Shown here: positions 54,061-64,000 of the stretch, piece after piece
How positions within the stretch are numbered: the first letter of the stretch is position 1
How the letters are laid out: the number at the start of each line of letters is the position of its first letter
NCBI GenBank assembly: GCA_034231615.1
Contig: CM067298.1
Span: forward strand, 7,378,140-7,442,139
Length of the DNA stretch: 64,000 nt
Origin: Meghimatium bilineatum
Taxonomy: Eukaryota; Mollusca; Gastropoda; Stylommatophora; Philomycidae
Direction of reading: 5' to 3'
Notes under the pieces: model-generated
Told to the model about the DNA's origin: nothing
What the model saw: the letters and a program-made list of their open reading frames with translations, nothing else
Database searches by the model: none
Translations under genes and position numbers: made by a program

Positions 54061-54764
54061 GCTAGTTTATTTACTTGACTAACATTTAACTCATATACCT
54101 ATTTTTTTCATTTTGCTTTCTGTCTTCTGTTACCCAAGAACCCCCCCCCCCCCCCCCACCAAATTTTTCCAGTTACGGATTGTTTCCCGAATCTGAAGCG
54201 TTATCTCTGATGTTCACAGATTCTAATAACCGTCGAGGAAAGTATGCCATGTAAAGCTATATATGTAAAAATCTTTGTTGGAGATTTTCGTATCTTTCTC
54301 CGAAAATTTTTGAATACGCATAGGGTGGGAAGGGAACATGAGGGTGGGAAGGGGGGGGGTTAGTAATTTGTCCCTCGAAATTATTAATATGCACTATTTT
54401 ACTCAGCGATGTAACGGATGGGGGGGGGGGGGTTTCAGCCCTTGAGCAACCCCCCCACAGCCCCTAATATACGGCCTAGATCTCAAATAGTCTTCAGCGT
54501 TAATTTTCAAACTATTCATTGTCTTGTCTTCAGCGTTAATTTTCAAACTATTCATTGTCTTGCAGCAGAACATTGTTCCTACAAGATTTCTAGTAAGATG
54601 TAGTCCATATGTAGTCATACGCCATGCCACCATTTTCTTTTCGTCAATTAACCGACATAACCGTCTTCGGCGGTGATACCAAATCATAATCGGCTGAGAT
54701 TTTATATTTCTTTGAATATCTTCTCCTTTTTGCAATGATGAGATTAATAATTCAGCAAGAAGAA
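54061..54764. other. Unassigned stretch with long C and G runs and a tandem duplication
   Basis: Plus-strand C run of about 17 at 54139-54157, G runs near 54349-54358 and 54420-54432, and a C run near 54450. A 45-bp tandem duplication with TCTTCAGCGTTAATTTTCAA covers about 54489-54562. Homopolymer lengths may be unreliable. Confidence 0.55.
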
Positions 54765-55035
54765 ATTTGCAAATGGAATAAAGACAAGAAGGAATATGTA
54801 AATGGAGTCAAGGCAAGAAAGAATATGTAAATGGAATCAAGACAAGAATGAATATGTAAATGGAATCAAGGCAAGAAAGAATATGTAAATGGAATCAAGA
54901 CAAGAAGGAATATGTAAATGGAATCAAGGCAAGAAAGAATATGTAAATGGAATCAAGACAAGAAGGAATATGTAAATGGAATCAAGACAAGAAGGAATAT
55001 GTAAATGGAATCAATGCAAGAAAGAATATGTAAGT
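54765..55035. repeat. 28-bp minisatellite
   Basis: About nine copies of AATGGAATCAAGACAAGAAG plus GAATATGT, alternating GACAAGAAGG and GGCAAGAAAG types, a 56-bp two-unit period. Confidence 0.96.
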
Positions 55036-55119
55036 GATCTCAAATAAAACGTTATGGCTACAGTTAAATTATCATGTTCTAGTGAGTTCTGGAAGAGATT
55101 ATTAAGGTCATTAAGGAGG

Positions 55120-55405
55120 TTGGATGTTCATAGTCAGTAGTCCTGCATATTCTTTCGAAGAATGAATAAAAACAGACTGCTACTGCTAGCGTTAAAATGG
55201 GTACCAGATGACGAAACAAAAAGAGGGGAAGACCAAGAGAGACACTTCGTAGAACAACAATCAAAGTGTATACGACTGAATCTCAACAACAAGCAAGAAT
55301 TACACACAGCAGCATCAGATCGCTCGAATTGGAGAGCTCAGTTTCTGCCCTATGCAACGTGTTCGCCTCTGAAGCAACATAAATAGATAGCTAGATAGAT
55401 GGATG
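55120..55405 (+). mobile_element. RTE-like LINE 3' fragment
   Basis: Frame 55162-55386: MNKNRLLLLALKWVPDDETK, RGEDQERHFVEQQ, NNKQELHTAASDRSNWRAQF. It corresponds to the NRxPxxALxWxPxGxRxRGRPRExxRRT ... TAxDRxxWRxLVxALC end of RTE-like ORF2. It runs into a GATA/GATG tail (55380-55445). Related to the scrap at 50.24-50.43 kb. Confidence 0.65.
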
Positions 55406-55569
55406 ACTGGATGGATGAATGGATCGATGGATGGATAGATAGACAGTAGTATTATGTTGTAGATGGTACGCATCAGTATTCTGGTATTACAGTTTTCGTT
55501 AGAAGATTTTGAAATATTTCGCACCAAGTTAACACTTTGTATTGTTCTTCTGTCTACATACAATGTGTT
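55406..55569. other. GATA/GATG tail and flank
   Basis: GATAGATGGATG tetramer repeats to 55445, then unassigned DNA. Confidence 0.6.
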
Positions 55570-55640
55570 GACTTCTAATTATATAAAATGTGATAACTTC
55601 TGACTATATAAAATGTGATAACTTCTGACTATATAAAGGT
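55565..55640. repeat. 25-bp tandem repeat, three copies
   Basis: Three copies of a 25-bp unit with ACTTCTGACTATATAAAATG. It lies immediately upstream of the polypyrimidine tract of the micro-exon. Confidence 0.9.
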
Positions 55641-55670
55641 TTAACACAATTTTTATGTTTTCTCTCTCAG

Positions 55671-55718
55671 GATGTCTGGTATCTGACGTCTGCGAGCAGG
55701 GAGAAATATGCACAAATG
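55671..55718 (+). CDS. Candidate host micro-exon, cysteine-rich
   Basis: A 48-nt segment preceded by TTTATGTTTTCTCTCTCAG (polypyrimidine plus AG) and followed by GTAAGT, a near-consensus donor. Read with two leading and one trailing base (phase 1 at both ends) it encodes CLVSDVCEQGEICTN flanked by split Gly codons. Spacing C-x5-C-x6-C and symmetric 1-1 phase are typical of shuffled extracellular cysteine-rich modules (EGF-like, EB-like). No stop interrupts this frame, whereas the neighbouring introns have many. No sister exon is recognised elsewhere in the window, so the gene is unknown and other exons must lie outside or be very short. Confidence 0.5.
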
Positions 55719-56100
55719 GTAAGTACTATATTTTGGTATTAGTATCTACAAGACAGCCTGTTTCCTATCTCGATGAACGTGTAACACACGAGCGGAAGAA
55801 GATCTACAAATGGTGATTTAAATATAATTGTTTGGGTGTAAGTGATGTACATCCTACTTGACCATGATCGGGACGTGGTTATGAAAATAGTGGTACTGCA
55901 TACTACCAGTTTCAAGGTAATATCTTAACATGACGCATCATTGATGGAGAATATACATTGACGGAGCTGCAACGTTGCGTTCATCAATTTCAAGTATTAA
56001 TTTTTGGTCAGCTTAATAATAGATCTTCATTTTCAATTATAATATATATATTATTCATCTTCAGTGGTTGACCATGCGACAAGGATATATATATATATAT
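55719..56100. other. Unassigned, probable intron if the micro-exon is real
   Basis: No recognised element; AT-rich with a TA microsatellite near 56082-56103. Confidence 0.4.
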
Positions 56101-56103
56101 ATA

Positions 56104-56245
56104 CCATTTATCTTTTGTTTAGGAGGTTGTGGAGTTGTGGACATCGGTGGCCAAATAGTTAAATTATTCATCTTATGTTTACGATATTGGATATTGCGCG
56201 GGGTTGGGGAATTCGAACTGCGACTGAATAGTTTTGTTTACAACC
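56104..56245 (+). mobile_element. tRNA-head SINE-like fragment, family C
   Basis: Two partial heads: GGAGGTTGTGGAGTTGTGGA then CATCGGTGGCCAAATAGTTA (box A-like GGTGGCCAAATAGTTA), TTCATCTTATGTTTACGATA, and a box B-like GGGGAATTCGAACTGCG. It is the same sequence as 57280-57475. Confidence 0.45.
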
Positions 56246-56700
56246 TTATATATATATATATTTATATATTTCAATGGTGTAACGAAAAAATATTCCTGAC
56301 GTCAACTTTCTTTTAAAAAATACTCCTCTGTCTTGTCAACAATTGTTTAAGCCCCCCCCCCCCCCCCCACAATAATTATTTGTACATACAGCCCCTAAGA
56401 GGTATTCGTATTATAGGTGAAAGTGAAAGTCGAAAATGAGATAACAATTTCAGCAGAATTTCTCAGACAGAAAGGGACAGTAAACAAAGATGTACTGTTA
56501 ATCATGACAAACAGCTTAAATTTTGTTTTTATGGATGACATCCTTGTGATCATCATCATGTGACTGAGAACGAAAGAAGAAGAGGAAGAATGCGTTACAA
56601 AGTTCTCACGTTTTAATAATCAGTGCTTATAACAATAACGTTTGTGGCCGTCCATCGCCGGCGATGATGGTCTAGGTTTTAGATTTGTGTTCTTGCATTT
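56246..56700. other. Unassigned stretch with C run
   Basis: A C run of about 17 at 56352-56368 (interrupted once) and a TA microsatellite near 56250. No gene recognised. Confidence 0.45.
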
Positions 56701-56885
56701 CTACTGGGTGTGTACGTGTGTGTGTTTATGTGTGTGTGTGTGGCCGTCCATCGCACGCAAGGATGCCGACAGTTTTCGATTTGTGTTGTTGCATGTCTAC
56801 GGGCTGTGTGTGTGTGTGTGTGGGGTGTGTGGGTGTGTGTGGGTGTGTGTGTGTGTGTGGGTGTGTGTGGGTGTGTGTGTGTGAG
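56640..56885. repeat. Duplicated 110-bp block ending in (TG)n
   Basis: GTGGCCGTCCATCGC occurs at 56644 and 56740, each followed by a related block (TTTTAGATTTGTGTT / TTTTCGATTTGTGTT) and a TG-rich run. The final run 56803-56881 is GGGTGTGTGT-rich. Confidence 0.85.
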
Positions 56886-57178
56886 ACCTTTTATGGTGTT
56901 TTGTGACTGGATATGCTGTCTGGTGACTGGGTATGCTGTGTGGTGACTGGTTATGATGTGTGGTGACTGGGTATGCTGTGTGGTGACTGGATATGCTGTG
57001 TGGTGACTGGATATGCTGTGTGGTGACTGGATATGCTGTGTGGTGACTGGATATGCTGTGTGGTGACTGGATATGCTGTGTGGTGACTGGGTATGCTGTG
57101 AGGTGACTGTGTATAATGTGTGGTGACTGGGTATGATGTGTGGTGACTGGATATGCTGTCTGGTGACTGGGTATGACA
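56886..57178. repeat. 20-bp minisatellite
   Basis: About 14 copies of GGTGACTGGATATGCTGTGT with GGGTATG variants. Confidence 0.97.
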
Positions 57179-57274
57179 GCTTACAGTGTCACTATTGTTT
57201 GCTTCCCTTTCAAGCCTGAAAACAAACGAGTGTATAGCTTGTTAAACATTTTATGAGGAGGTGTTTGGTGGGAG

Positions 57275-57640
57275 GGAGGACATCGATGGTCAAATAGTTA
57301 CACCATTTACCTAATTATTACGAGGTTGTCGACATTAGTGGTCAAATAGCTGAACCATTTATCTTATGTTTACGAGGTTGTGGAGTTGTGGACATCGGTG
57401 GTCATATAGTTAAATTATTTATCTTATGTTTACAAGGTTGTGGGTTTAAATTCGCACTGTAACTGTATATTTTTGAATTCAGTTTAATGCTTGACCCATG
57501 AGCTACCCATGGGCAAGGGTGTATCCCATGAGTTACTTAGTTTTACGTGCTCTAAGAGATACTATCAGAAACAGAATGATAATATGATGAAAGGCTCGAA
57601 ATACCTAGGTCGAAATCCGAGTACATTACAGTCAATCCAT
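57275..57640 (+). mobile_element. SINE-like element, family C, with tandem tRNA-like heads
   Basis: Three tandem copies, each about 55-65 bp, of a head with GACATCGGTGGTCAAATAGT, TTATCTTATGTTTACGAGG, at about 57279, 57332 and 57387. Only the last copy is completed by a box B-like GGGTTTAAATTCGC (57446-57459) and a body with ATGCTTGACCCATGAGCTAC. Repeated 5' heads are an unusual layout. The body is not recognised elsewhere in the window. Confidence 0.45.
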
Positions 57641-58200
57641 TGGATCATGACACCCCTTGTGGTATAATCTAAGAAATGACAATTATCCCCTTGCTCTAAA
57701 ATCGTTTTTATCTACCCTTTCTTTCTGTCCTATTTGCTTCCTTACTTTACATTTCATTTATTTATCAACGTTTCCTCGGCCGTCTTATTCTAATGAAATT
57801 GTTGCTACAGATTATCATATCAATATTATTTTTCTACATCTTTTTATGATCTCTCGTTATCCTTATTCCATACATACTTCGATCTATCCAATTAACTTGA
57901 TCCTTCCTTCAGTTTCCATAGCAACCCCGTGTGTATGAGATTAGTCCTGATTTATCTCCCATAGAACGCGTTCAATATCTCTCCGATACTCGAGGAAGTA
58001 TTCACTATGCGATTACTGGCAGAAACCCAACGTTATCTAAAAAATAATTCGAATTATTCTTTGTCCGATGTTGGTGTCAGTCGGTTCACGTCGGCGATAT
58101 CAGTTCATAGTACAGTAATAGATTTGGTAATACAGATGCTGAACTCTGACAGACAAAAAAACATAAATGATCTTTCAGTGTTTAACTGTTCAGCTAAAAA
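57641..58200. other. Unassigned stretch
   Basis: A 93-codon plus frame (57657-57938) is hydrophobic and pyrimidine-driven. A 68-codon frame (58007-58213: LSDVGVSRFTSAISVHSTVI) has no known family. Neither is supported as a gene. Confidence 0.35.
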
Positions 58201-58380
58201 AAGCGAATTATAAACTTCTATATCTGCTATGTCCAAGGTACCGATAAAAGTTCCTGTCGGGTAACATCCCTAAATAGGAAATGCGTGGATGGGGTAACAC
58301 TAGGCAAATATTAAAACAGACAGAAAACTAGGTATAATTGTTACCAACATAATTCAGTGACACAACCTAACAAGAAGACA

Positions 58381-58421
58381 CAGTGACAAACGACGTTTCG
58401 ACTTAAAATCCTTTATCAGGA
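58381..58421 (-). ncRNA. Hammerhead/Penelope-like motif, antisense
   Basis: On the minus strand: TCCTGATAAAGGATTTTAAG, then TCGAAACGTCGTTTGTCACTG (reported in two pieces). Box 1 reads CTGATAA, stem II GGATTTTAAGTC, box 2 GAAA, then ACGTC with a possible cleavage site after GTC. Box 1 G is A, so activity is doubtful. Flanking 58290-58540 may belong to the same old element. Confidence 0.4.
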
Positions 58422-58559
58422 CAATCAAAAGACCACAGAAAGAAATTGTCTATAAGAAAAGGGTACAAGAAAACACGGGAATTCAACGGCCCTATCGATA
58501 AATGAAAATCAAGAGTTAATATATAATCTCGTATACTAAGCTACCACGCCAGAAATGCA

Positions 58560-59065
58560 GATTTGATAGATTGCGCAACCACGACAGAAGAAGCAGATTT
58601 TGAATATTTATAATCTGTCTTCATGTGAAATATTCTTTCCAGAACGTTATTCTTTCCCCTTCTACCAGCAGCCATACCTTCCATTGTTAATTTTTCCATT
58701 CTTTTAAGCCTTGTTTATGCATACAAAATCTCAGCTTTTTAAAAATAAGAATGTGGTTTTACGAGCTACATATCTTCAAGCTTAATATTATTATCACCTA
58801 TCAATTTGTTGTTGTTTTTTTCTCTGCTTTTGGTATTCTGAAAATCCTTCTGTGATCATTTCATTTCGAATGCAGCAGTTTTCTCAGTCAATTATTTATT
58901 ATCAATGTTTTACAACTATAAGTTGCTAATGGAAATATGCTTGCTCTAATCAGATGTAATATATCTTTACAGCTGGTGCTCTGGAATATATTTTTTATTT
59001 GTGCAACTTTGGAAGTCGCTATTGCAATTCTTCTCTGTACTTCTTCAGAGCACTCCACGAGAACG
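58560..59065 (-). mobile_element. RTE-like LINE thumb and C-terminus, antisense
   Basis: Minus-strand segments: EEVQRRIAIATSKVAQIKN (about 59050-58990), IRASIFPLATYSCK, FRIPKAEKKT, LKRMEKLTMEGMAAGRRGK. The EVxRRIAIAxSKxxQ and xxLERxIMEGxxxGRR pattern matches the LINE at 10.6-11.4 and 37.7-38.3 kb. Heavily decayed. Confidence 0.6.
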
Positions 59066-59372
59066 GTTTATATTTGCACGAAAAATTAGAACATAACGTC
59101 TTATTCTAGTTTGTGGTTATCAAGTATGACTTTTTATCAGGTTATTACAATATCTGTTTTCATGATTTGTGTTGTCTATGGGCTATCTATTACCGCCCAC
59201 ATTCAACCTACAAGCTTATAGCGAATGTTATTTGTGATTTGGCATTACGAAATCAATCTTCAGTTCCATGAGACGAAGTCCGTTTGCAGAAATAAATGTG
59301 AAGAACTTGACTGTAATCTGAATTAGAAGAGGATAATCCTGATTTAGCGTTTCTTGTTTGGGAATTAAATCT
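59066..59372. other. Unassigned stretch
   Basis: No recognised feature. Confidence 0.4.
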
Positions 59373-59582
59373 GTCTAAATATGTCTGAATAAACAACACG
59401 TTGATGCATATTGTGTCTGAATCAACAACACGTTGATACATATTGTGTCTGAATCAACAACACGTTGATACATATTGTGTCTGAATCAACAACACGTTGA
59501 TACATATTGTGTCTGAATCAACAACACGTTGATACATATTGTGTCTGAATCAACCACACGTTGATACATATTGTGTATGTCA
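59373..59582. repeat. 32-bp minisatellite with internal palindrome
   Basis: About six copies of a unit with TGTCTGAATCAACAACACGT and TGATACATATTG. Each unit holds the short inverted pair TCAACAACACGTTGA. Confidence 0.95.
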
Positions 59583-59812
59583 TTAGATATGTAACTATAT
59601 CTCACAATGTCTAGTCTCTTCTTACGGCAAGGGATGGAACTGACCACCCCACCTTATAATTGCTGAGGCTTAGTATTTGAGTTATAAACATCCCCGATGG
59701 CAGGTTGCTGCCATGGGCCCTGCCTTTACCTGTGTTTCAGTCTCTTCTGGCTGTATTAGGACGTATTAATAGGAGTTTAATCTAGGTGTAAGTATGTTGA
59801 TAATCTGTAATA
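59583..59812. other. Unassigned, locally GC-richer
   Basis: Contains GATGGCAGGTTGCTGCCATG, a short hairpin at about 59696-59716. No gene recognised. Confidence 0.4.
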
Positions 59813-60030
59813 GTCACTCACTGCATGGTGTCCTGGATTCAAGTCATCTGTCGATTCATGGTGCTGAGTTCGTCATCAGTCGCTCTCTGGTGGAATGGGT
59901 GTAATCAGTGGTTTCATGGTGTCCTGGGTTCAAGTCATCTGTCGATTCATGGTGCTGAGTTCGTCATCAGTCGCTCTCTGGTGGAATGGGTGTAATCAGT
60001 GGTTTCATTGTGTCCTGGGTTCAAGTCATC
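59813..60030. repeat. 89-bp tandem repeat, about 2.4 copies
   Basis: Units with TGGTGTCCTGGGTTCAAGTC, ATCTGTCGATTCATGGTGCT and GGTGGAATGGGTGTAATCAG. The first copy is slightly diverged. Confidence 0.93.
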
Positions 60031-61204
60031 AGCGGTGTTTCCAGAAAGAATAATAAAACTGCGAAGTAAGTCTGCAATTGAAAGGTTGGAAATTAAAGTA
60101 TATTAGCAGTTCATATATATGAACAAAATATTATATTAAAAACTTCTAAAGGTTGAAGAAATGTCAATAAAAACACTAAAAATAGCTAACATCTAGTTTG
60201 ATAAATATGGCAAATACATGTTTTGACAACAAAGCCTGTGTAAAGCATAAGATAAACGCAATAACTAAAAATATAATTGATCAATACTGCATTTAAAGAA
60301 AGTATGCAGATATATATGTTACCAACGGAAAATATTTGAAATGAAAGTAAAATATAATAATTTAAATGCTACTTTACTTCCAGCTGATTCGTCTATGGTG
60401 ACATAGATACATACCTTTTTTAATGTAGTATTGTTTAATTATGTCTCCAGTTTTGAGAAATCGGATGTCCGGTGAGTGGTAAATGAACCACGACACAGCA
60501 CATCTCCATTCTTTGAGATACATTCTGCTGTAGGACTATTGTCCTGCTACAAGAGAGATTCAGTGAGAGTTTGAAAACAAACTCTAAAACAAAGACTCAG
60601 AAACGATAGAGAGACCCAGAGTTAAACGATAATATTCCTATCTTCCTGCAGAGATATGAACAATACAATTGCTGCTTATAACTAGAGATAAATGTGTCTG
60701 GGATTCTGCACCATGATGGATTGTTATTAACGTCCAAGCTTTGATTTATATTTATTCGCGTGGTCAGTTGTCTTAGACGTGCTGTTTTTGTGGTAGTTGA
60801 AGGACAGACACAGTACCGATACGATGATGATGATGATTATAGAACTCCAAGGGAGTGAGAGCAATCATGTTCTTTAAATCCTTTCACCGACAAGCCAATA
60901 AATCAGGCACGTAAACGGATCTGTCTGCCGGTAAGCCACTAAAACACTCATTTAAAATGACTTCACATGCTTTACAACAACACTGTCGTAAAGTGTTTAG
61001 AAAAAGCTATAAAAACAATGCCATTGTCTACTTAAAAAACCCGCAGGAAATAAAGGGTTATCTTCAGGTCGTGAAGATCGACTTGGAGATTGACTCTCAG
61101 CTTCATTTTGTTATTTCTCGACATTATTCTTTGATGATGAAGGTTTTTATGATCTTTTTTCACGTGTTTTTTCCGGGCCAGAAAAGGGAGTAAAAAATAA
61201 CAAT
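60031..61204. other. Unassigned stretch
   Basis: The longest quiet stretch near the right end. A 78-codon plus frame (60957-61193) is complex (HALQQHCRKVFRKSYK, HFVISRHYSLMM) without known family. A GATGATGATGATGAT microsatellite lies at 60821-60836. Confidence 0.4.
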
Positions 61205-61355
61205 TGTTATATGTCATGCATGGATCATGGTACATCAATGGATTGTGCATGGATCATGGCACATCGTGGATCGTGCATGGATTATGGTACATCAATGGAT
61301 TGTGCATGGATCATGGCACATCAGTGGATCGTGCATGGATTATGGTACATCAATG
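61205..61355. repeat. 30-bp minisatellite
   Basis: About five copies of a unit with CATGGATCATGGCACATCAA and TGGATTGTG. Confidence 0.92.
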
Positions 61356-61840
61356 GATCGACCTGACATAGTTAATGCTCTAAAGGACATCGTCCTCTCA
61401 GAATAATTTCAAGAGGTGTGAATCATGGTCGGTCTCAAGATTAGTGTAAGGATCAGTACAACTTGCAAAATAGAAACATATTAGATTTACACAGAAACTG
61501 TTGCATCAGCATCGAACGTGAACTGCCGACAGCTACACTCTGATGGGTATATTCATACAGGGATTGGAGCACCCATGGATGTCAAATGTGCGCTTTTAAT
61601 AATCTGCAGTCATAACCCGTAACAATGGTCTGTTGGTTGCTGATCCAGCGGTCTATAGCCCATGACGCTTAATAGAAACTTAACTCATAATTATCAGCCA
61701 TCCACGTCGCAAGAGACTACTAACCATGATTGAGACAGTGTTGGCTGAACCACCACATAGAGGGTAAAAGAGTCTTTTAAGACATGCTGGAATCGGATGT
61801 GTCAGGTCGATAGTCGCGAATATCACAGTCAAGCTCATCT
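61356..61840. other. Unassigned stretch
   Basis: No recognised gene or element. Confidence 0.4.
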
Positions 61841-61844
61841 GAAC

Positions 61845-64000
61845 CTACAATGTATAGTAATAATCGCATGAGATCATCTGAGCCTACAATGTATAGTAAT
61901 CCTCACATGAGTACATCTGAGACTACAATGTATAGTTATCCTCACATGAGTACATCTGAGCCTACAATGTAGAGTAATCCTCACATGAGTACATCTGAAC
62001 CTACAATGTAAAGTAATCCTCACATGAGCACATCTGAACCTACAATGTAGAGAAGCACATCTGAACATACAATGTATAGTAATCCTCACATGAGCACATC
62101 TGAACCTACAATGTAGACTAATCCTCAGATAAGCACAACTGAACCTACAATGTATAGTAATCCTCACATGAGTACATCTGAACCTACACTGTAAAGTAAT
62201 CCTCACATGAGCACATCTGAACCTACAATGTAGAGAAGCACATCTGAACATACAATGTATAGTAATCCTCACATGAGCACATCTGAACCTACATTGTATA
62301 GTAATCCTCAGATAAGCACAACTGAACCAACAATGTATAGTAATCCTCAGATGAGCACAACTGAACCTACAATGTATAATAATCCTCAGATGATCACAAC
62401 TGAACCTACAATGTATAGTAATCCTCACATGAGTACATCTGAACCTACATTGTATAATAATCCTCAGTACATCTGAACCTACAATGTATAGTAATCCTCA
62501 CATGAGTACATCTGAACCTACATTGTATAATAATCCTCAGTACATCTGAACCTACAATGTATAGTAATCCTCACATGAGTACATCTGAACATACAATGTA
62601 GAGTAATCCTCACATGAGTACATCTGAAACCTACAATGTAGAGTAATCCTCACATGAGTATATCTGAGAACCTACAATGTAGAGTAATCCTCACATACGC
62701 ACATCTGAGAACCTACAATGTAGAGTAATCCTCACATGAGTACATCTGAACCTACAATGTAGAGTAATCCTCACATGAGTACATCTGAACCTACAATGTA
62801 GAGTAATCCTCACATGAGTACATCTGAACCTACAATGTAGAGTAATCCTCACATGAGTACATCTGAGAACCTACAATGTAGAGTAATCCTCACATGAGTA
62901 CATCTGAGAACCTACAATGTAGAGTAATCCTCACATGAGCACATCTGAGAACCTACAATGTAGAGTAATCCTCACATGAGTATATCTGAGAACCTACAAT
63001 GTAGAGTAATCCTCACATGAGTACATCTGAGAACCTACAATGTAGAGTAATCCTCACATGAGCACATCTGAGAACCTACAATGTAGAGTAATCCTCACAT
63101 GAGTATATCTGAGAACCTACAATGTAGAGTAATCCTCACATGAGTATATCTGAACCTACAATGTAGAGTAATCCTCACATGAGTACATCTGAGAACCTAC
63201 AATGTAGAGTAATCCTCACATGAGTATATCTGAGAACCTACAATGTAGAGTAATCCTCACATGAGTACATCTGAGAACCTACAATGTAGAGTAATCCTCA
63301 CATGAGCACATCTGAGAACCTACAATGTAGAGTAATCCTCACATGAGCACATCTGAGAACCTACAATGTAGAGTAATCCTCACATGAGCACATCTGAGAA
63401 CCTACAATGTAGAGTAATCCTCACATGAGTATATCTGAGAACCTACAATGTAGAGTAATCCTTACATGAGCACATCTGAGAACCTACAATGTATAGTAAT
63501 CCTCACATGAGTACATCTGAACCTACACTGTAAAGTAATCCTCACATGAGCACATCTGAACCTACAATGTAGAGAAGCACATCTGAACATACAATGTATA
63601 GTAATCCTCACATGAGCACATCTGAACCTACATTGTATAGTAATCCTCAGATAAGCACAACTGAACCAACAATGTATAGTAATCCTCAGATGAGCACAAC
63701 TGAACCTACAATGTATAATAATCCTCAGATGATCACAACTGAACCTACAATGTATAGTAATCCTCACATGAGTACATCTGAACCTACATTGTATAATAAT
63801 CCTCAGTACATCTGAACCTACAATGTATAGTAATCCTCACATGAGTACATCTGAACCTACATTGTATAATAATCCTCAGTACATCTGAACCTACAATGTA
63901 TAGTAATCCTCACATGAGTACATCTGAACATACAATGTAGAGTAATCCTCACATGAGTACATCTGAAACCTACAATGTAGAGTAATCCTCACATGAGTAT
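61845..64000. repeat. 38-40-bp minisatellite, runs off the right edge
   Basis: About 55 copies of a unit with CCTCACATGAGTACATCTGA and ACCTACAATGTAGAGTAAT. Variants include CTGAGAACC (longer), AGATAAGCACAACTG and shortened CTCAGTACATC units. The variant order at 62141-62661 recurs exactly at 63480-64000. Frames through it repeat HMSTSEPTLYSNPQ and are by-products. Confidence 0.97.
62141..62661. repeat. 521-bp block duplicated at offset 1339
   Basis: Identical to 63480-64000 in my line-by-line comparison, including rare unit variants. The identity starts at base 62141 and was still continuing at the window end. Confidence 0.9.

Noticed and set aside
54403-54735. 110-codon minus frame with a duplicated MNSLKINAED peptide
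   Set aside because: Produced by a 45-bp tandem duplication and homopolymer runs; no coding features beyond openness.
61874-62428. 184-codon minus frame with cysteine-rich repeats (RITIHCRFRCAH)
   Set aside because: Looks like a cysteine-rich repeat protein but is the 38-40-bp minisatellite translated; it recurs at 63462-63767 with the duplicated block.

Overview
The window is AT-rich, repeat-dominated eukaryotic DNA, most likely from an invertebrate animal. The mix of RTE-type and RNase H-bearing LINEs, tRNA-derived SINEs and very many minisatellites suggests a mollusc or another lophotrochozoan. That placement is inferred from element style, not from a host gene. No bacterial operon, rRNA, CRISPR array or complete host protein gene can be supported. 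The only good candidate for host coding sequence is one cysteine-rich 48-nt micro-exon (55671-55718) with strong splice sites at both ends, so part of the window may be intronic.

Layout. 1-5.8 kb: a 20-bp minisatellite split by a LINE fragment, a polypurine tract, a 21-23-bp array and a SINE. 5.8-8.1 kb: an RTE LINE 3' fragment with target-site duplications (TSDs), then a decayed reverse transcriptase (RT). 8.1-13.2 kb: five minisatellites, a SINE, antisense LINE fragments and a small foldback. 13.2-19.6 kb: a nested transposon cluster. An RTE copy is split twice by antisense I/Nimb-type LINEs. The second of these (14641-18684) keeps a 1298-codon ORF2 with endonuclease, RT, RNase H and zinc knuckle, a single internal stop, and perfect 12-bp TSDs. 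20.3-26.6 kb: LINE fragments, a SINE and two related arrays. 26.9-32.2 kb: seven minisatellites almost end to end. 33.7-44.3 kb: more arrays, LINE fragments and two SINEs. 46.0-46.8 kb: a near-perfect palindrome with 337-bp arms, TSDs and hammerhead-like motifs. 47.0-50.9 kb: a 2-kb array bracketed by two copies of one RNase H LINE family. 51.4-64 kb: further arrays, the micro-exon, SINE heads repeated in tandem, another LINE fragment, and a 38-40-bp array carrying a 521-bp exact internal duplication.

How the parts relate. The coding content is almost entirely retrotransposon ORF2 remnants, nearly all 5'-truncated as expected from target-primed reverse transcription. The SINEs would depend on such LINE enzymes. 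Around 40 separate tandem arrays with unrelated units of 15-60 bp make up roughly a third of the window. Long open frames inside them are by-products of repeat length, not genes. The least explained features are the 46-kb palindrome and the scattered hammerhead-like motifs, which together resemble Penelope-like elements.
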